DNA from: JAAFHB01 sp037128295
Lineage (GTDB): Bacteria > Bacteroidota > Bacteroidia > Bacteroidales > Prolixibacteraceae
DNA: 10,675 nt
NCBI GenBank assembly: GCA_037128295.1
Contig: JBAXWR010000262.1
Location: 1 to 10,675, forward strand
Direction: 5' to 3'
This document shows positions 1-5,825 of this stretch, in pieces. The notes under the pieces are model-generated. The model saw nothing but the letters and a program-made list of their open reading frames with translations. It made no database searches and was not told where the DNA came from. Within the stretch, counting starts at the first letter, position 1, and each line of letters begins with the position of its first letter. The translations under genes were made by a program, and so were the position numbers.

Positions 1-1216
1 ATTTTTCGGTCTTTGTAAGCCAATCTATTGCGTTTATTTTTTTTATTCCGTTATAAGTGCCTATATCGTAGTCCATTGTGATTAAAAGTTTTTCGTGATG
101 GTCTGCAATACTGTTAAATGGTGCTAACTCACGTTCTAATGTCAATGTGTTTTGTACGGTTTGCGAAACTTGTATGTATTGGGTAAAACCTTCGTTGTTG
201 CGAACAACAAAATCAACTTCTAAATTGTTGGTTTTTCCGATCCATACCTGGTTGTTTCTTCGTTTTAGTTCAAGATAAATTGTATTTTCAAGTAAATGTC
301 CTGCATCGCTTGCCAATTCTTTTCCAAGTAATGCGTTGCGAAAACCTAAATCCACCAAATAGTATTTTTCTTGCGTTGCCAAATGTTGTTTGCCTTTGAT
401 GTCATAGCGGTTTACTTTGTAAAACAAATAGGCTTCAACCAAAGTGTCAATGTACTTTGACACCGTTTTGTTGTCAATTTTCTTTTTGTTTGTCGTTAAA
501 ACTTTGGCAATGTTTCCTGCTGAAACTCTTGAACCAACTGAATCTATTAGGAAGTTTACAACTTCCTGATATGATTCTTCGGCATAAATAGTATAGCGTT
601 TAGAAATATCGTTGTCGTAAATGTTTTTGAAAACCGTTTGCAAATATTCATTTGCAAAATGATTACCGTCTGCTGAAAGTCGTACAGCTTCGGGAAAACC
701 ACCTGTACGCTGATATTCAGCAAAAGCACGGTCAGGATTTGAGGTTGTCCCTGTGAACTCTAAATATTCAGCAAAAGAAAATGGCAATACATTTATTTCA
801 TAAGCTCTACCTGTGAGCAAAGTTGCCAATTCACTTGATAACAAAAATGCGTTTGAACCTGTAACGTACAAATCTATGTTTGGGTGAACGTATAATCCTT
901 CCAACATTTTTTCAAATTCGGGAACGTTTTGAACTTCGTCTATAAACACATAATTGGTTACGTTTTTTTTGAGATGCTTAATGATGTAATCGTAAATCTC
1001 TTTCCAATTTTTTTCTGCTAAGACCCGAAATTCGGGCATATCCAAATTGATCGCCAAAATGGAAACTTTGCCGTTTTCCTTACGCAATAAATCTTGAAAT
1101 TGAGTCATTAAAGTTGATTTTCCACAACGCCTAACCCCTGTGGCAACCTTTATTAAATTCTTGTCTTTAAGAATACTAAGTGTATCCAAGTACCGTTTAC
1201 GTGCTAACATTTTCAT
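1..1216 (-). CDS. ATP-binding protein, AAA-like ATPase with C-terminal DUF4143 domain (3' end cut by window edge)
   Basis: The frame is open for 405 codons from ATG 1216 to the left edge, so only the extreme C-terminus is missing. The N-terminal ATPase carries Walker A at residues 27-35 (GVRRCGKST), Walker B at 89-96 (YVFIDEVQ) and a TGSN sensor-like motif at 119-122. This arrangement is typical of the archaeal-ATPase-like/DUF4143 family. The C-terminal part has the spacing of a PD-(D/E)xK nuclease fold (E310, D335, then QVS at 349-351), but the usual lysine is replaced by serine, so nuclease activity is doubtful. The family's role is poorly known; it is frequent in accessory regions and sometimes compared with defence or toxin-like genes. 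A second ATG at 1210 is an alternative start. It has its own promoter and does not belong to the catabolic operon. Base composition is AT-rich, unlike the genes to the right. Confidence 0.93.
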   Translation of the reverse strand, partial: MKMLARKRYLDTLSILKDKNLIKVATGVRRCGKSTLMTQFQDLLRKENGKVSILAINLDMPEFRVLAEKNWKEIYDYIIKHLKKNVTNYVFIDEVQNVPEFEKMLEGLYVHPNIDLYVTGSNAFLLSSELATLLTGRAYEINVLPFSFAEYLEFTGTTSNPDRAFAEYQRTGGFPEAVRLSADGNHFANEYLQTVFKNIYDNDISKRYTIYAEESYQEVVNFLIDSVGSRVSAGNIAKVLTTNKKKIDNKTVSKYIDTLVEAYLFYKVNRYDIKGKQHLATQEKYYLVDLGFRNALLGKELASDAGHLLENTIYLELKRRNNQVWIGKTNNLEVDFVVRNNEGFTQYIQVSQTVQNTLTLERELAPFNSIADHHEKLLITMDYDIGTYNGIKKINAIDWLTKTEK

Positions 1217-1220
1217 AGGG

Positions 1221-1254
1221 CAAAGATAAAATAAAATTCCTAAAACTATCAAAA
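1221..1254 (-). promoter_or_regulatory. Bacteroidota-type promoter of the DUF4143 ATPase gene
   Basis: Reading the minus strand, TATCTTTG (1228-1221) matches the Bacteroidota -7 element TAnnTTTG. TTTTG (1254-1250) lies 21 bases upstream and fits the -33 TTTG box. The -7 box ends only four bases before the ATG at 1216, so transcription should begin at or within a few bases of the start codon, giving a leaderless or nearly leaderless mRNA. The start site is inferred; the boxes are seen directly. Confidence 0.65.
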
Positions 1255-1275
1255 TATATAAACATTTAGGAATTT
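1234..1275. promoter_or_regulatory. Perfect 11-bp inverted repeat over the ATPase promoter, probable operator
   Basis: AAATTCCTAAA at 1234-1244 and its exact reverse complement TTTAGGAATTT at 1265-1275 are separated by 20 AT-rich bases. The arms bracket the -33 box, and one arm lies in the spacer between the two promoter boxes. Arms separated by about three helical turns centre to centre suit a dimeric or looping regulator better than an RNA terminator. No regulator gene is visible in the window, so autoregulation by the ATPase is only a guess. Confidence 0.55.
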
Positions 1276-1292
1276 CATAGTTCACGTATTGG

Positions 1293-1535
1293 TCAAGTTC
1301 GGTTTATTGCATTTTTAAAACCATAGGCGATGTCAACTAAAACACCATTGTTTACTTTCACCCAAGCCCCGTCCTTGCGGGGAGGATATCCAATCATAGT
1401 GTTCCAGTTTTTGTAGTTCTGATGGCCGTTGCTCTTGATCAGGCCAATTGGCATGACTCCCCATGCCTTGCAGGTAATGGTTAATTGTATGAATCGTTGG
1501 GGATTGCGGGCAACTTTCCTGTCCAGTTACACCGA
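1293..1535 (-). pseudogene. Decayed C-terminal fragment of an enolase-superfamily (mandelate racemase/MLE-like) gene
   Basis: Read on the minus strand, an open stretch from 1526 to the TGA at 1293-1295 encodes a peptide matching the C-terminus of the intact enolase-family protein at 3270-4667. The core at about 1338-1440 shares SNGHQNYKNW exactly, and about 23 of 31 residues through the GAWVK.N.GV segment. Weaker matching (LDRKVAR against VDWNKNVAAR) reaches about 1535, across an in-frame TAA at 1527-1529. After the GV position the two C-termini no longer match. There is no start codon, catalytic barrel or signal peptide, so this is a relic of a diverged paralogue rather than a recent duplicate. 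It has the same orientation as the intact gene and lies about 1.7 kb downstream of it. Confidence 0.8.
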
Positions 1536-1608
1536 ACTAGATGTGTGGCAGACTCTTAGTATAATCCATTAAACCCCAATGTTTTATGTATAACATTGTG
1601 TGTGGTAA

Positions 1609-2001
1609 TTATACAATATTCTGTCTTTGTTTTTCAAATTTGTCAATTATTGTCAAATCAATTACAATGCCCAATCCAATTCCAAATGCATACATTAGTA
1701 TGTCCCAAGGGTCATAAGTCCTGCCAAGAAATTCAATTTCATAAAGTTGTAATATTTCTACTGTTGTTCCAAAAGCAAAGATGAATACTGCACCAATGAT
1801 TCGGGCCTTATTAACCGACATGTTCTTTCTTAGTGATATCTGCATCAATAAGTACAGATTCATAGGTAGCAGAATGTCAATTAAATATCCATGAACAAAA
1901 TGCTTAAAAATCCCTTGATAATCGGGGCCAATGACGAAATGTAATAGTCCAACGAATAGGGAAATTGCAACAATTGTATAAGTGCTTTTTGTGTTCTTCA
2001 T
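1609..2001 (-). CDS. VanZ-like small integral membrane protein
   Basis: The protein has 130 residues from the ATG at 2001 and about four hydrophobic segments: one near the N-terminus (TIVAISLFVGLLHFVIG), one around LIDILLPMNLYLLM, one in IIGAVFIFAFG and one at the C-terminus (ILMYAFGIGLGIVIDL). The motif YDPWDILMYAFGIGLG matches the VanZ-family signature in which two spaced acidic residues precede a small-residue membrane helix. VanZ proteins are small membrane proteins; one member gives low-level teicoplanin resistance, and most have no assigned role. The frame is open up to an ATG at 2076, but the extra 25 residues are polar, and that upstream start lies inside an inverted repeat (2056-2108), so I prefer the internal start. 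No clear ribosome binding site supports either one. Confidence 0.7.
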   Translation of the reverse strand: MKNTKSTYTIVAISLFVGLLHFVIGPDYQGIFKHFVHGYLIDILLPMNLYLLMQISLRKNMSVNKARIIGAVFIFAFGTTVEILQLYEIEFLGRTYDPWDILMYAFGIGLGIVIDLTIIDKFEKQRQNIV

Positions 2002-2055
2002 TCTGTCACATTGATGCTCGTTAAATGCTTTATAGGTAACTATGTCGATATAAAA

Positions 2056-2108
2056 CGTTGGGAAGTTCATAAACATTTTCTTACCAACCGACTGAGAACT
2101 TCCCAGCG
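2056..2108. repeat. Inverted repeat, 13-bp arms (12/13 paired), upstream of the VanZ-like gene
   Basis: CGTTGGGAAGTTC at 2056-2068 faces GAACTTCCCAGCG at 2096-2108, with a 27-base loop. The only mismatch can form a G-U pair in RNA. It lies just upstream of the preferred start of the VanZ-like gene and includes an alternative start at 2076. It could be an RNA hairpin in the leader or a recombination-site palindrome at a joint in this accessory region. The sequence alone does not decide. Confidence 0.6.
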
Positions 2109-2218
2109 AGTAATGAGTTTGGTCTACAACTTAATCCTCAATGTTTTATGATCATGTTTTAGTGCTTGCAAATTATTAATATTCTTGGACCAATACTTCT
2201 GTCGAAATGTGCAACTGT

Positions 2219-2410
2219 TTATTTTATTGCCTCTATTGGATCTGGTAGATCTATAGGATAATGAATCTTCTCATAATTGTCAATCAACAATGACAATAAA
2301 TCCAATTCGTCACCTTCATCTGTCCCCGGTTCAGCATCAAATATAACTTCGAGTCTTTGTAATGCCAATTTATAATCGCTTTCTGTTTTTATAACTTTAT
2401 GTTCAATCAT
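2219..2410 (-). CDS. higA: Truncated HigA-type antitoxin, N-terminal domain only
   Basis: The product has 63 residues. Its pattern, IKTESDY then a helix, FDAEPGTDEGDELDLLSLLIDNYE, then HYPIDLPDPIEAIK, is the recognisable N-terminal part of the HigA family of helix-turn-helix antitoxins. Full-length members run to roughly 110-140 residues and carry an XRE-type DNA-binding domain after the PDPIEAI segment. Here a TAA (2219-2221) follows immediately and the following DNA in that frame shows no helix-turn-helix, so DNA binding is lost. The ATG overlaps the TGA of the preceding HigB fragment as ATGA (2407-2410), the translational coupling expected of a higBA pair. With the toxin also broken, this is probably a relic, although the short frame itself is intact and could still be translated. 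Confidence 0.75.
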   Translation of the reverse strand: MIEHKVIKTESDYKLALQRLEVIFDAEPGTDEGDELDLLSLLIDNYEKIHYPIDLPDPIEAIK

Positions 2411-2559
2411 CGTATTGTTTCAGCATTTATTTTATCATAATCTCCATGTGTCCCAATGAATCTAATCCAAATAATCCCATACTTGTAATTAATCTTAACT
2501 ATCAACCGATATGAATTGCCTTTGATATTGAAAACTATTCGATTACCCTGTAAACTCCG
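2407..2559 (-). pseudogene. higB: Truncated HigB-type (RelE/ParE superfamily) mRNA-interferase toxin, C-terminal part
   Basis: Minus-strand translation from about 2547 reads GNRIVFNIKGNSYRLIVKIN followed by YKYGIIWIRFIGTHGDYDKI and NAETIR, then TGA at 2407-2409. This is the conserved C-terminal half of HigB toxins, including the strongly conserved FIGTH.DYDKI.A.TI ending. The N-terminal 45 or so residues are missing. The frame meets a TAA at 2560-2562, and there is no convincing start codon in the remainder. The fragment ends in an ATGA overlap with the antitoxin fragment, so the native higB-higA order is preserved. The next gene ends about 25 bases upstream, which suggests that its arrival or a deletion removed the toxin's 5' end. 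Not expected to be active. Confidence 0.85.
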
Positions 2560-2585
2560 TTAAACTATTTTTTAGGATTTGATTA

Positions 2586-2969
2586 TTAATAGTTTTCGAT
2601 GTTTTTTAAAATGTCAATAATCATGTTCTTAGCTTCTTGGTTGCCAATTACTTCTTTGTTGACTTCAAAAAGATTTCCGTTGCAAATTTGTCGGGCATAA
2701 TCTATTACATCAGTAAAGTTCGCACGACAAGTACAGATTACAATATTACAACGTTTTTCTAGAGCATCGTGTATTCTTTTGCGACTGTCACCTGCGGACT
2801 TTATGAAAATATCTTTGTGGTTGAAATTTAAACTGCAAGAAAAATCTCCACCTTCTTTATTGTAAGTAGATTTGCGAATACTTGACCAAGATTCTAATTC
2901 TTGGTATAACAAACGGCAAGTGGTAGTTTTACCACAATTAGGTTTACCGATAAGCATTATTATCTTCAT
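2586..2969 (-). CDS. Small P-loop nucleotide-binding protein of unknown function
   Basis: From the ATG at 2969 the product has 127 residues. It begins with a beta strand and a clean Walker A motif, GKPNCGKTT, right at the N-terminus (about residues 8-16 of the 127-residue form). A second strand, NIVICTC, lies near the middle. I see no textbook Walker B; DIFIKSAGD may be its equivalent. The small size and the very N-terminal P-loop recall kinase-like or regulatory NTPases, but I do not recognise a named family. An ATG four codons earlier (2981) is possible; however, GGAG lies seven bases before the 2969 ATG in Shine-Dalgarno position, inside the longer reading, so I prefer the shorter form. 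It lies just upstream of the broken toxin fragment. Confidence 0.65.
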   Translation of the reverse strand: MKIIMLIGKPNCGKTTTCRLLYQELESWSSIRKSTYNKEGGDFSCSLNFNHKDIFIKSAGDSRKRIHDALEKRCNIVICTCRANFTDVIDYARQICNGNLFEVNKEVIGNQEAKNMIIDILKNIENY

Positions 2970-3269
2970 GATTTTCTCCATTTTTTAAGTGATTATTATA
3001 CAGCATATTCAATTAAAAACATATCTGTTCATTAAATTTTAGTTCTAATAATTTGAGAACAATGTCTTTTCTTTTTTTTACACTTGCACCTAACGTTTGT
3101 GTGAGCCACCGTAATGGTGGTTACTTTTGGTTTGGCAATGACAAATACCATCTGTCAATAAACTTATATTCAATATAATAAAACCAAATGGTATATTTAC
3201 ATCATTTTTGAAGCCTATTTCCATGGTCAAAGTTTTTCATCAATTCTGAAACGCAGTTGTAAAAGTAAA
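2970..3269. other. 300-bp non-coding junction between the catabolic operon and the accessory genes
   Basis: AT-rich DNA with no convincing gene. It holds a hairpin (CCACC at 3106-3110, GGTGG at 3116-3120, loop GTAAT) preceded by CACCTAACGTTTGTGTG at 3088-3104. No clear intrinsic terminator for the minus-strand operon is visible here, because the hairpin has no T-run on that strand. A 44-codon minus-strand frame (3090-3224) has no recognisable features. Confidence 0.5.
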
Positions 3270-4667
3270 CTATTTTGCAAACATCTCTTCGTAATGGGGC
3301 ATTGGATCAAAAATACCGCCACTGGTTTTGTAGAACTCATCATTCAGTTCATAAACTCCCTTGTTCGCTTTCACCCAGGCTCCTTCCTTGAGGGGATGGT
3401 AACCCATCATTGCATCCCAATTTTTGTAGTTCTGATGTCCGTTGCTTTCGACCAGTCCAAGGCTACCAAGTCCTGGGAAGGCGTTCAGCCGGGCAGCCAC
3501 ATTTTTGTTCCAATCCACCAGGATGGGGTTCACAGTGAGATCGGCACAAAAACAAGGGATATTCCTCTCAAATGCTACTTGGGCAATCTTCATCGTCATG
3601 CTTAATGTCTTGGCGATGGCCTTGAGCGCGATGGCCTTGTAACCCATTGCAATTCTTTTAATTGCATCTTCATCGGTATGGGCACTCTCATCAGCGGCTA
3701 AACGGACCGGAATATCCGACACATCGATCTCCAGCTCTTCGGCAAATGGTTCTTCGATAATAGCGATCTGGTCGAAAGCCCCAATTTTCCGGGCATGATC
3801 AAGCAATTTCAGCAAGGTCTCCTTCTTTTCGTACCGTCCGTTGGCATCGAAATAATAGGGCAGCTTCCCATCTTTTGTATGCGAAGTCTTCACATTTCCA
3901 ATGGCCTGATGGATAGCCGTTAAACGCGCCTTGTCCTTTTCGAGCATCTCCTCCTGTGTGCCGGGCTGACCAATCTTTATTTTCATAAAGAAATAACCTT
4001 GCTCAACCGCAACCTGAATTTCGCTGATCGGAATACTGTAAGCCATCAAAGGAATTGCCGCAGCCTGCATATGGTGATTGGAAAGTGCAGGTTGATAGGC
4101 TTTGGGGATCATCTGGTCAAATGTGGAAAACCCATTTTCTTTGGCATAAAGCAACCAGGCTGCATTGTCAGTACCGACCATCGCATTCAATGCAAATGTC
4201 TTGCGGAGTTTGGGATTGGACGTGATTTTCTGACCATATTCATAAACTTCGGGTAGCACCTTATCCAATAGATCAACAGGGGTATTGAAACTCTGCCCCT
4301 TCATGATCTGAAGTGCCCTTTCGGTCATGGCAAACATCAAAGCATTTCCGCCGCTTTCGGAGTGATTTGCAAATATCTGTGCATCAGACCATAACACACT
4401 TTGGGAACAGAGGCCGATCCCGTGATTTCCTGAACCACTTTTCAGATAACTTACAGATTGCCAGATCTCTTTCATGTATCCTCCCTTAAAACCGAAGGGG
4501 CGGATCAATGGCTCACGCTCAAAATTGGAATTGACTTCGGCAATTGTTATTGGGTTGGCCGAACTTCTGGTTTCAGCAGCACCCAAACCAGGAAGGCCGG
4601 TCATAGAGGCAATACCTGCGATACCGGATGTTTTCAGAAATGACCTTCTGGAAAATGTAGAATCCAT
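3270..4667 (-). CDS. Tat-exported enolase-superfamily protein, muconate-lactonizing-enzyme subgroup
   Basis: This 465-residue protein starts with a twin-arginine signal, SRRSFLK at residues 6-12, a glycine/alanine hydrophobic stretch and a likely cleavage after about residue 31. The barrel carries the full MLE-subgroup set: K-I-K at 229-231, metal ligands D274 (FDANG), E305 (IIEEPF) and D326 (AADES), and the opposite lysine K349 (IALKAIAK). Enzymes of this set use Mg2+ to take a proton from the carbon next to a carboxylate, giving epimerases, racemases, lactonizing enzymes or dehydratases. The substrate cannot be told from sequence, but the operon suggests an acid sugar or keto-sugar derivative. 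Export through Tat would place it, folded with its metal, in the periplasm, which is unusual for the superfamily. It is the last gene of the operon, 192 bases after the TIM-barrel gene, and a decayed relative of its 3' end lies at 1293-1535. Confidence 0.9.
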   Translation of the reverse strand: MDSTFSRRSFLKTSGIAGIASMTGLPGLGAAETRSSANPITIAEVNSNFEREPLIRPFGFKGGYMKEIWQSVSYLKSGSGNHGIGLCSQSVLWSDAQIFANHSESGGNALMFAMTERALQIMKGQSFNTPVDLLDKVLPEVYEYGQKITSNPKLRKTFALNAMVGTDNAAWLLYAKENGFSTFDQMIPKAYQPALSNHHMQAAAIPLMAYSIPISEIQVAVEQGYFFMKIKIGQPGTQEEMLEKDKARLTAIHQAIGNVKTSHTKDGKLPYYFDANGRYEKKETLLKLLDHARKIGAFDQIAIIEEPFAEELEIDVSDIPVRLAADESAHTDEDAIKRIAMGYKAIALKAIAKTLSMTMKIAQVAFERNIPCFCADLTVNPILVDWNKNVAARLNAFPGLGSLGLVESNGHQNYKNWDAMMGYHPLKEGAWVKANKGVYELNDEFYKTSGGIFDPMPHYEEMFAK

Positions 4668-4741
4668 AAGTTGATCGTATTGTTGTAATTTTTATAACAA
4701 TTCTATAATTGAGTCCACTACTAAAAGATAAAATCAAACAA

Positions 4742-4837
4742 TGCCACAAAGACACTAAGACACAATGGTTTCACAAAGAATTAAATTTCAGCACTATATC
4801 CTTAGTGTATCCTTAGTGTCCTTGTGTCTTAGTGGCA
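4742..4837. repeat. Palindromic intergenic repeat built on the CACAAAGACACTAAG motif
   Basis: The left arm 4742-4768 begins TGCCACAAAGACACTAAGAC. The right arm 4811-4837, reverse-complemented, begins TGCCACTAAGACACAAGGAC; the two match at 22 of 27 positions. An extra copy of the unit (CCTTAGTGTAT, 4800-4810) precedes the right arm. The middle holds about 40 AT-rich bases. It fills the gap between the TIM-barrel gene and the enolase-family gene. Simple repeats of this kind occur between genes in many Bacteroidota genomes (from memory). A transcript could fold into a long stem that affects expression of the last gene. Confidence 0.75.
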
Positions 4838-4859
4838 GAATGTTTTTTTTGGAATGGAC

Positions 4860-5807
4860 TCATATCTCTATTTGATTCTTAGACAGGCATTTGCGAAACC
4901 AGTCAAGGTCTGTTTTCATCATTCCAAATATTTTCTCGCGATCCATGGTGGTTTCTTTTTTGCCGGTTTCGGCACCACCCAAATCGTATTCATAATGGAT
5001 GCTGATGGGTGCCTCAACTTTTAAGGTGGCATATTCTTTCAGAAACTCGTCAAAAGTGACCATTCCTTCACCCAACATCACATTCTGGTGCTGCCATGCG
5101 CCTTTTGCATTCTTTCCCCAGACAAAATCTTTGATATCGATGGTCCTGATCCATGGTGCAATACGCTTCATTCCCAGTTTCCAACAGTAACCGCCCTCAG
5201 TAATCGCATGTCGGATATCATACTGAACACCCAAATAACGAGGGTCAACCCCTTTTAGCAATTCATACAAATCCCAAACAGGTGCGCCAACATGCAGTCC
5301 CGAATGGTTCTGGTAACCACCATGGATTCCCAGTTTTTCGTTCAGTTTGGCCAGATTATCAAAATTCTTTTTAAACCCATCCAGGTTCTGCTGAATCGGT
5401 TTGGTGAAATCGTAGGCCAACCAACCCATCCTGTAATATTTAATGCCTGAGGCGGCTGCTGTCTGAAGCGTCTCAAGAGCAAAGGGTTCCGAAGGATCGG
5501 TAATGGCGGTCACCATCATCGGAATGCCGACCCCGTATTTCTGAAGGGTTTTAACAGCCTGTGGCAATTCGGTTTTTACATTTTTTGGTTCGATCTGTCC
5601 GGCTGGCCTTACACACAGATCAGCGCCATCAAATCCTGTTTTTCCCAATGCCTGACCAACCTCTTCCATTGAAAGGAACTGAAGGCATTTGGTGAAAGCA
5701 CACACGGGCCGTTTAACAGATTTGGCAGAACTTGCCAATCCGGTTTCTGCAAGACTTATACCGGCCGTTGCAAGGCCGGTTGTTTTAATGAAATTGCGTC
5801 TTTCCAT
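4860..5807 (-). CDS. Tat-exported sugar isomerase/epimerase-like TIM-barrel protein (AP endonuclease 2 / xylose isomerase-like fold)
   Basis: This 315-residue protein has a twin-arginine start (ERRNFIK, residues 2-8) and a short hydrophobic stretch; the mature part begins near residue 30. The rest fits the xylose-isomerase-like TIM barrel: an N-terminal segment with GFDGADL (58-64), YQNHSG at 165-170, the YDIRHA motif with D197 and H200, a DIKDF strand at 224-228, GEG at 246-248 and an acidic HYEYD at 271-275. These are the usual positions of divalent-metal and proton-transfer residues in sugar isomerases and epimerases, but also in the related lyases that cleave 3-keto-glycosides. It lies 18 bases downstream of the oxidoreductase gene, so translation is probably coupled and the two enzymes likely act on successive intermediates. 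The start is set by the Tat motif. No Shine-Dalgarno sequence is seen, only an A-rich leader. Confidence 0.9.
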   Translation of the reverse strand: MERRNFIKTTGLATAGISLAETGLASSAKSVKRPVCAFTKCLQFLSMEEVGQALGKTGFDGADLCVRPAGQIEPKNVKTELPQAVKTLQKYGVGIPMMVTAITDPSEPFALETLQTAAASGIKYYRMGWLAYDFTKPIQQNLDGFKKNFDNLAKLNEKLGIHGGYQNHSGLHVGAPVWDLYELLKGVDPRYLGVQYDIRHAITEGGYCWKLGMKRIAPWIRTIDIKDFVWGKNAKGAWQHQNVMLGEGMVTFDEFLKEYATLKVEAPISIHYEYDLGGAETGKKETTMDREKIFGMMKTDLDWFRKCLSKNQIEI

Positions 5808-5825
5808 TGGATTAATTTTTTTCGG

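Larger units (their letters stand above)
1574..2150. repeat. 15-bp direct repeat pair flanking the VanZ-like gene unit
   Basis: CCCCAATGTTTTATG at 1574-1588 and CCTCAATGTTTTATG at 2136-2150 are identical over the last 12 bases and differ once in 15. They lie 562 bases apart and enclose the VanZ-like gene together with its upstream inverted repeat. They may mark the ends of an inserted unit, but the DNA is AT-rich and chance cannot be excluded. The feature interval covers both copies and the unit between them. Confidence 0.35.

Noticed and set aside
2002..2076. Extended N-terminus of the VanZ-like protein
   Set aside because: The added 25 residues are polar, overlap an inverted repeat, and precede what would otherwise be a normal membrane-protein start at 2001. 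Kept only as an alternative.
3101..3125. Hairpin as an intrinsic terminator of the catabolic operon
   Set aside because: The 5-bp stem is short, and on the minus strand it is followed by CTCACACAAACG rather than a T-run.
3090..3224. 44-codon minus-strand frame after the enolase-family gene
   Set aside because: No recognisable motif, no ribosome binding site, and it runs through the hairpin and the AACGTT joint. Best treated as non-coding.
4742..4837. CRISPR-like array
   Set aside because: The repeat units are short, degenerate, inverted and lack regular unique spacers.
4668..4859. Separate promoter for the enolase-family gene in the 192-base gap
   Set aside because: No TAnnTTTG box was found on the minus strand. 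The gap is mostly the palindromic repeat, so readthrough from the operon is the simpler view.
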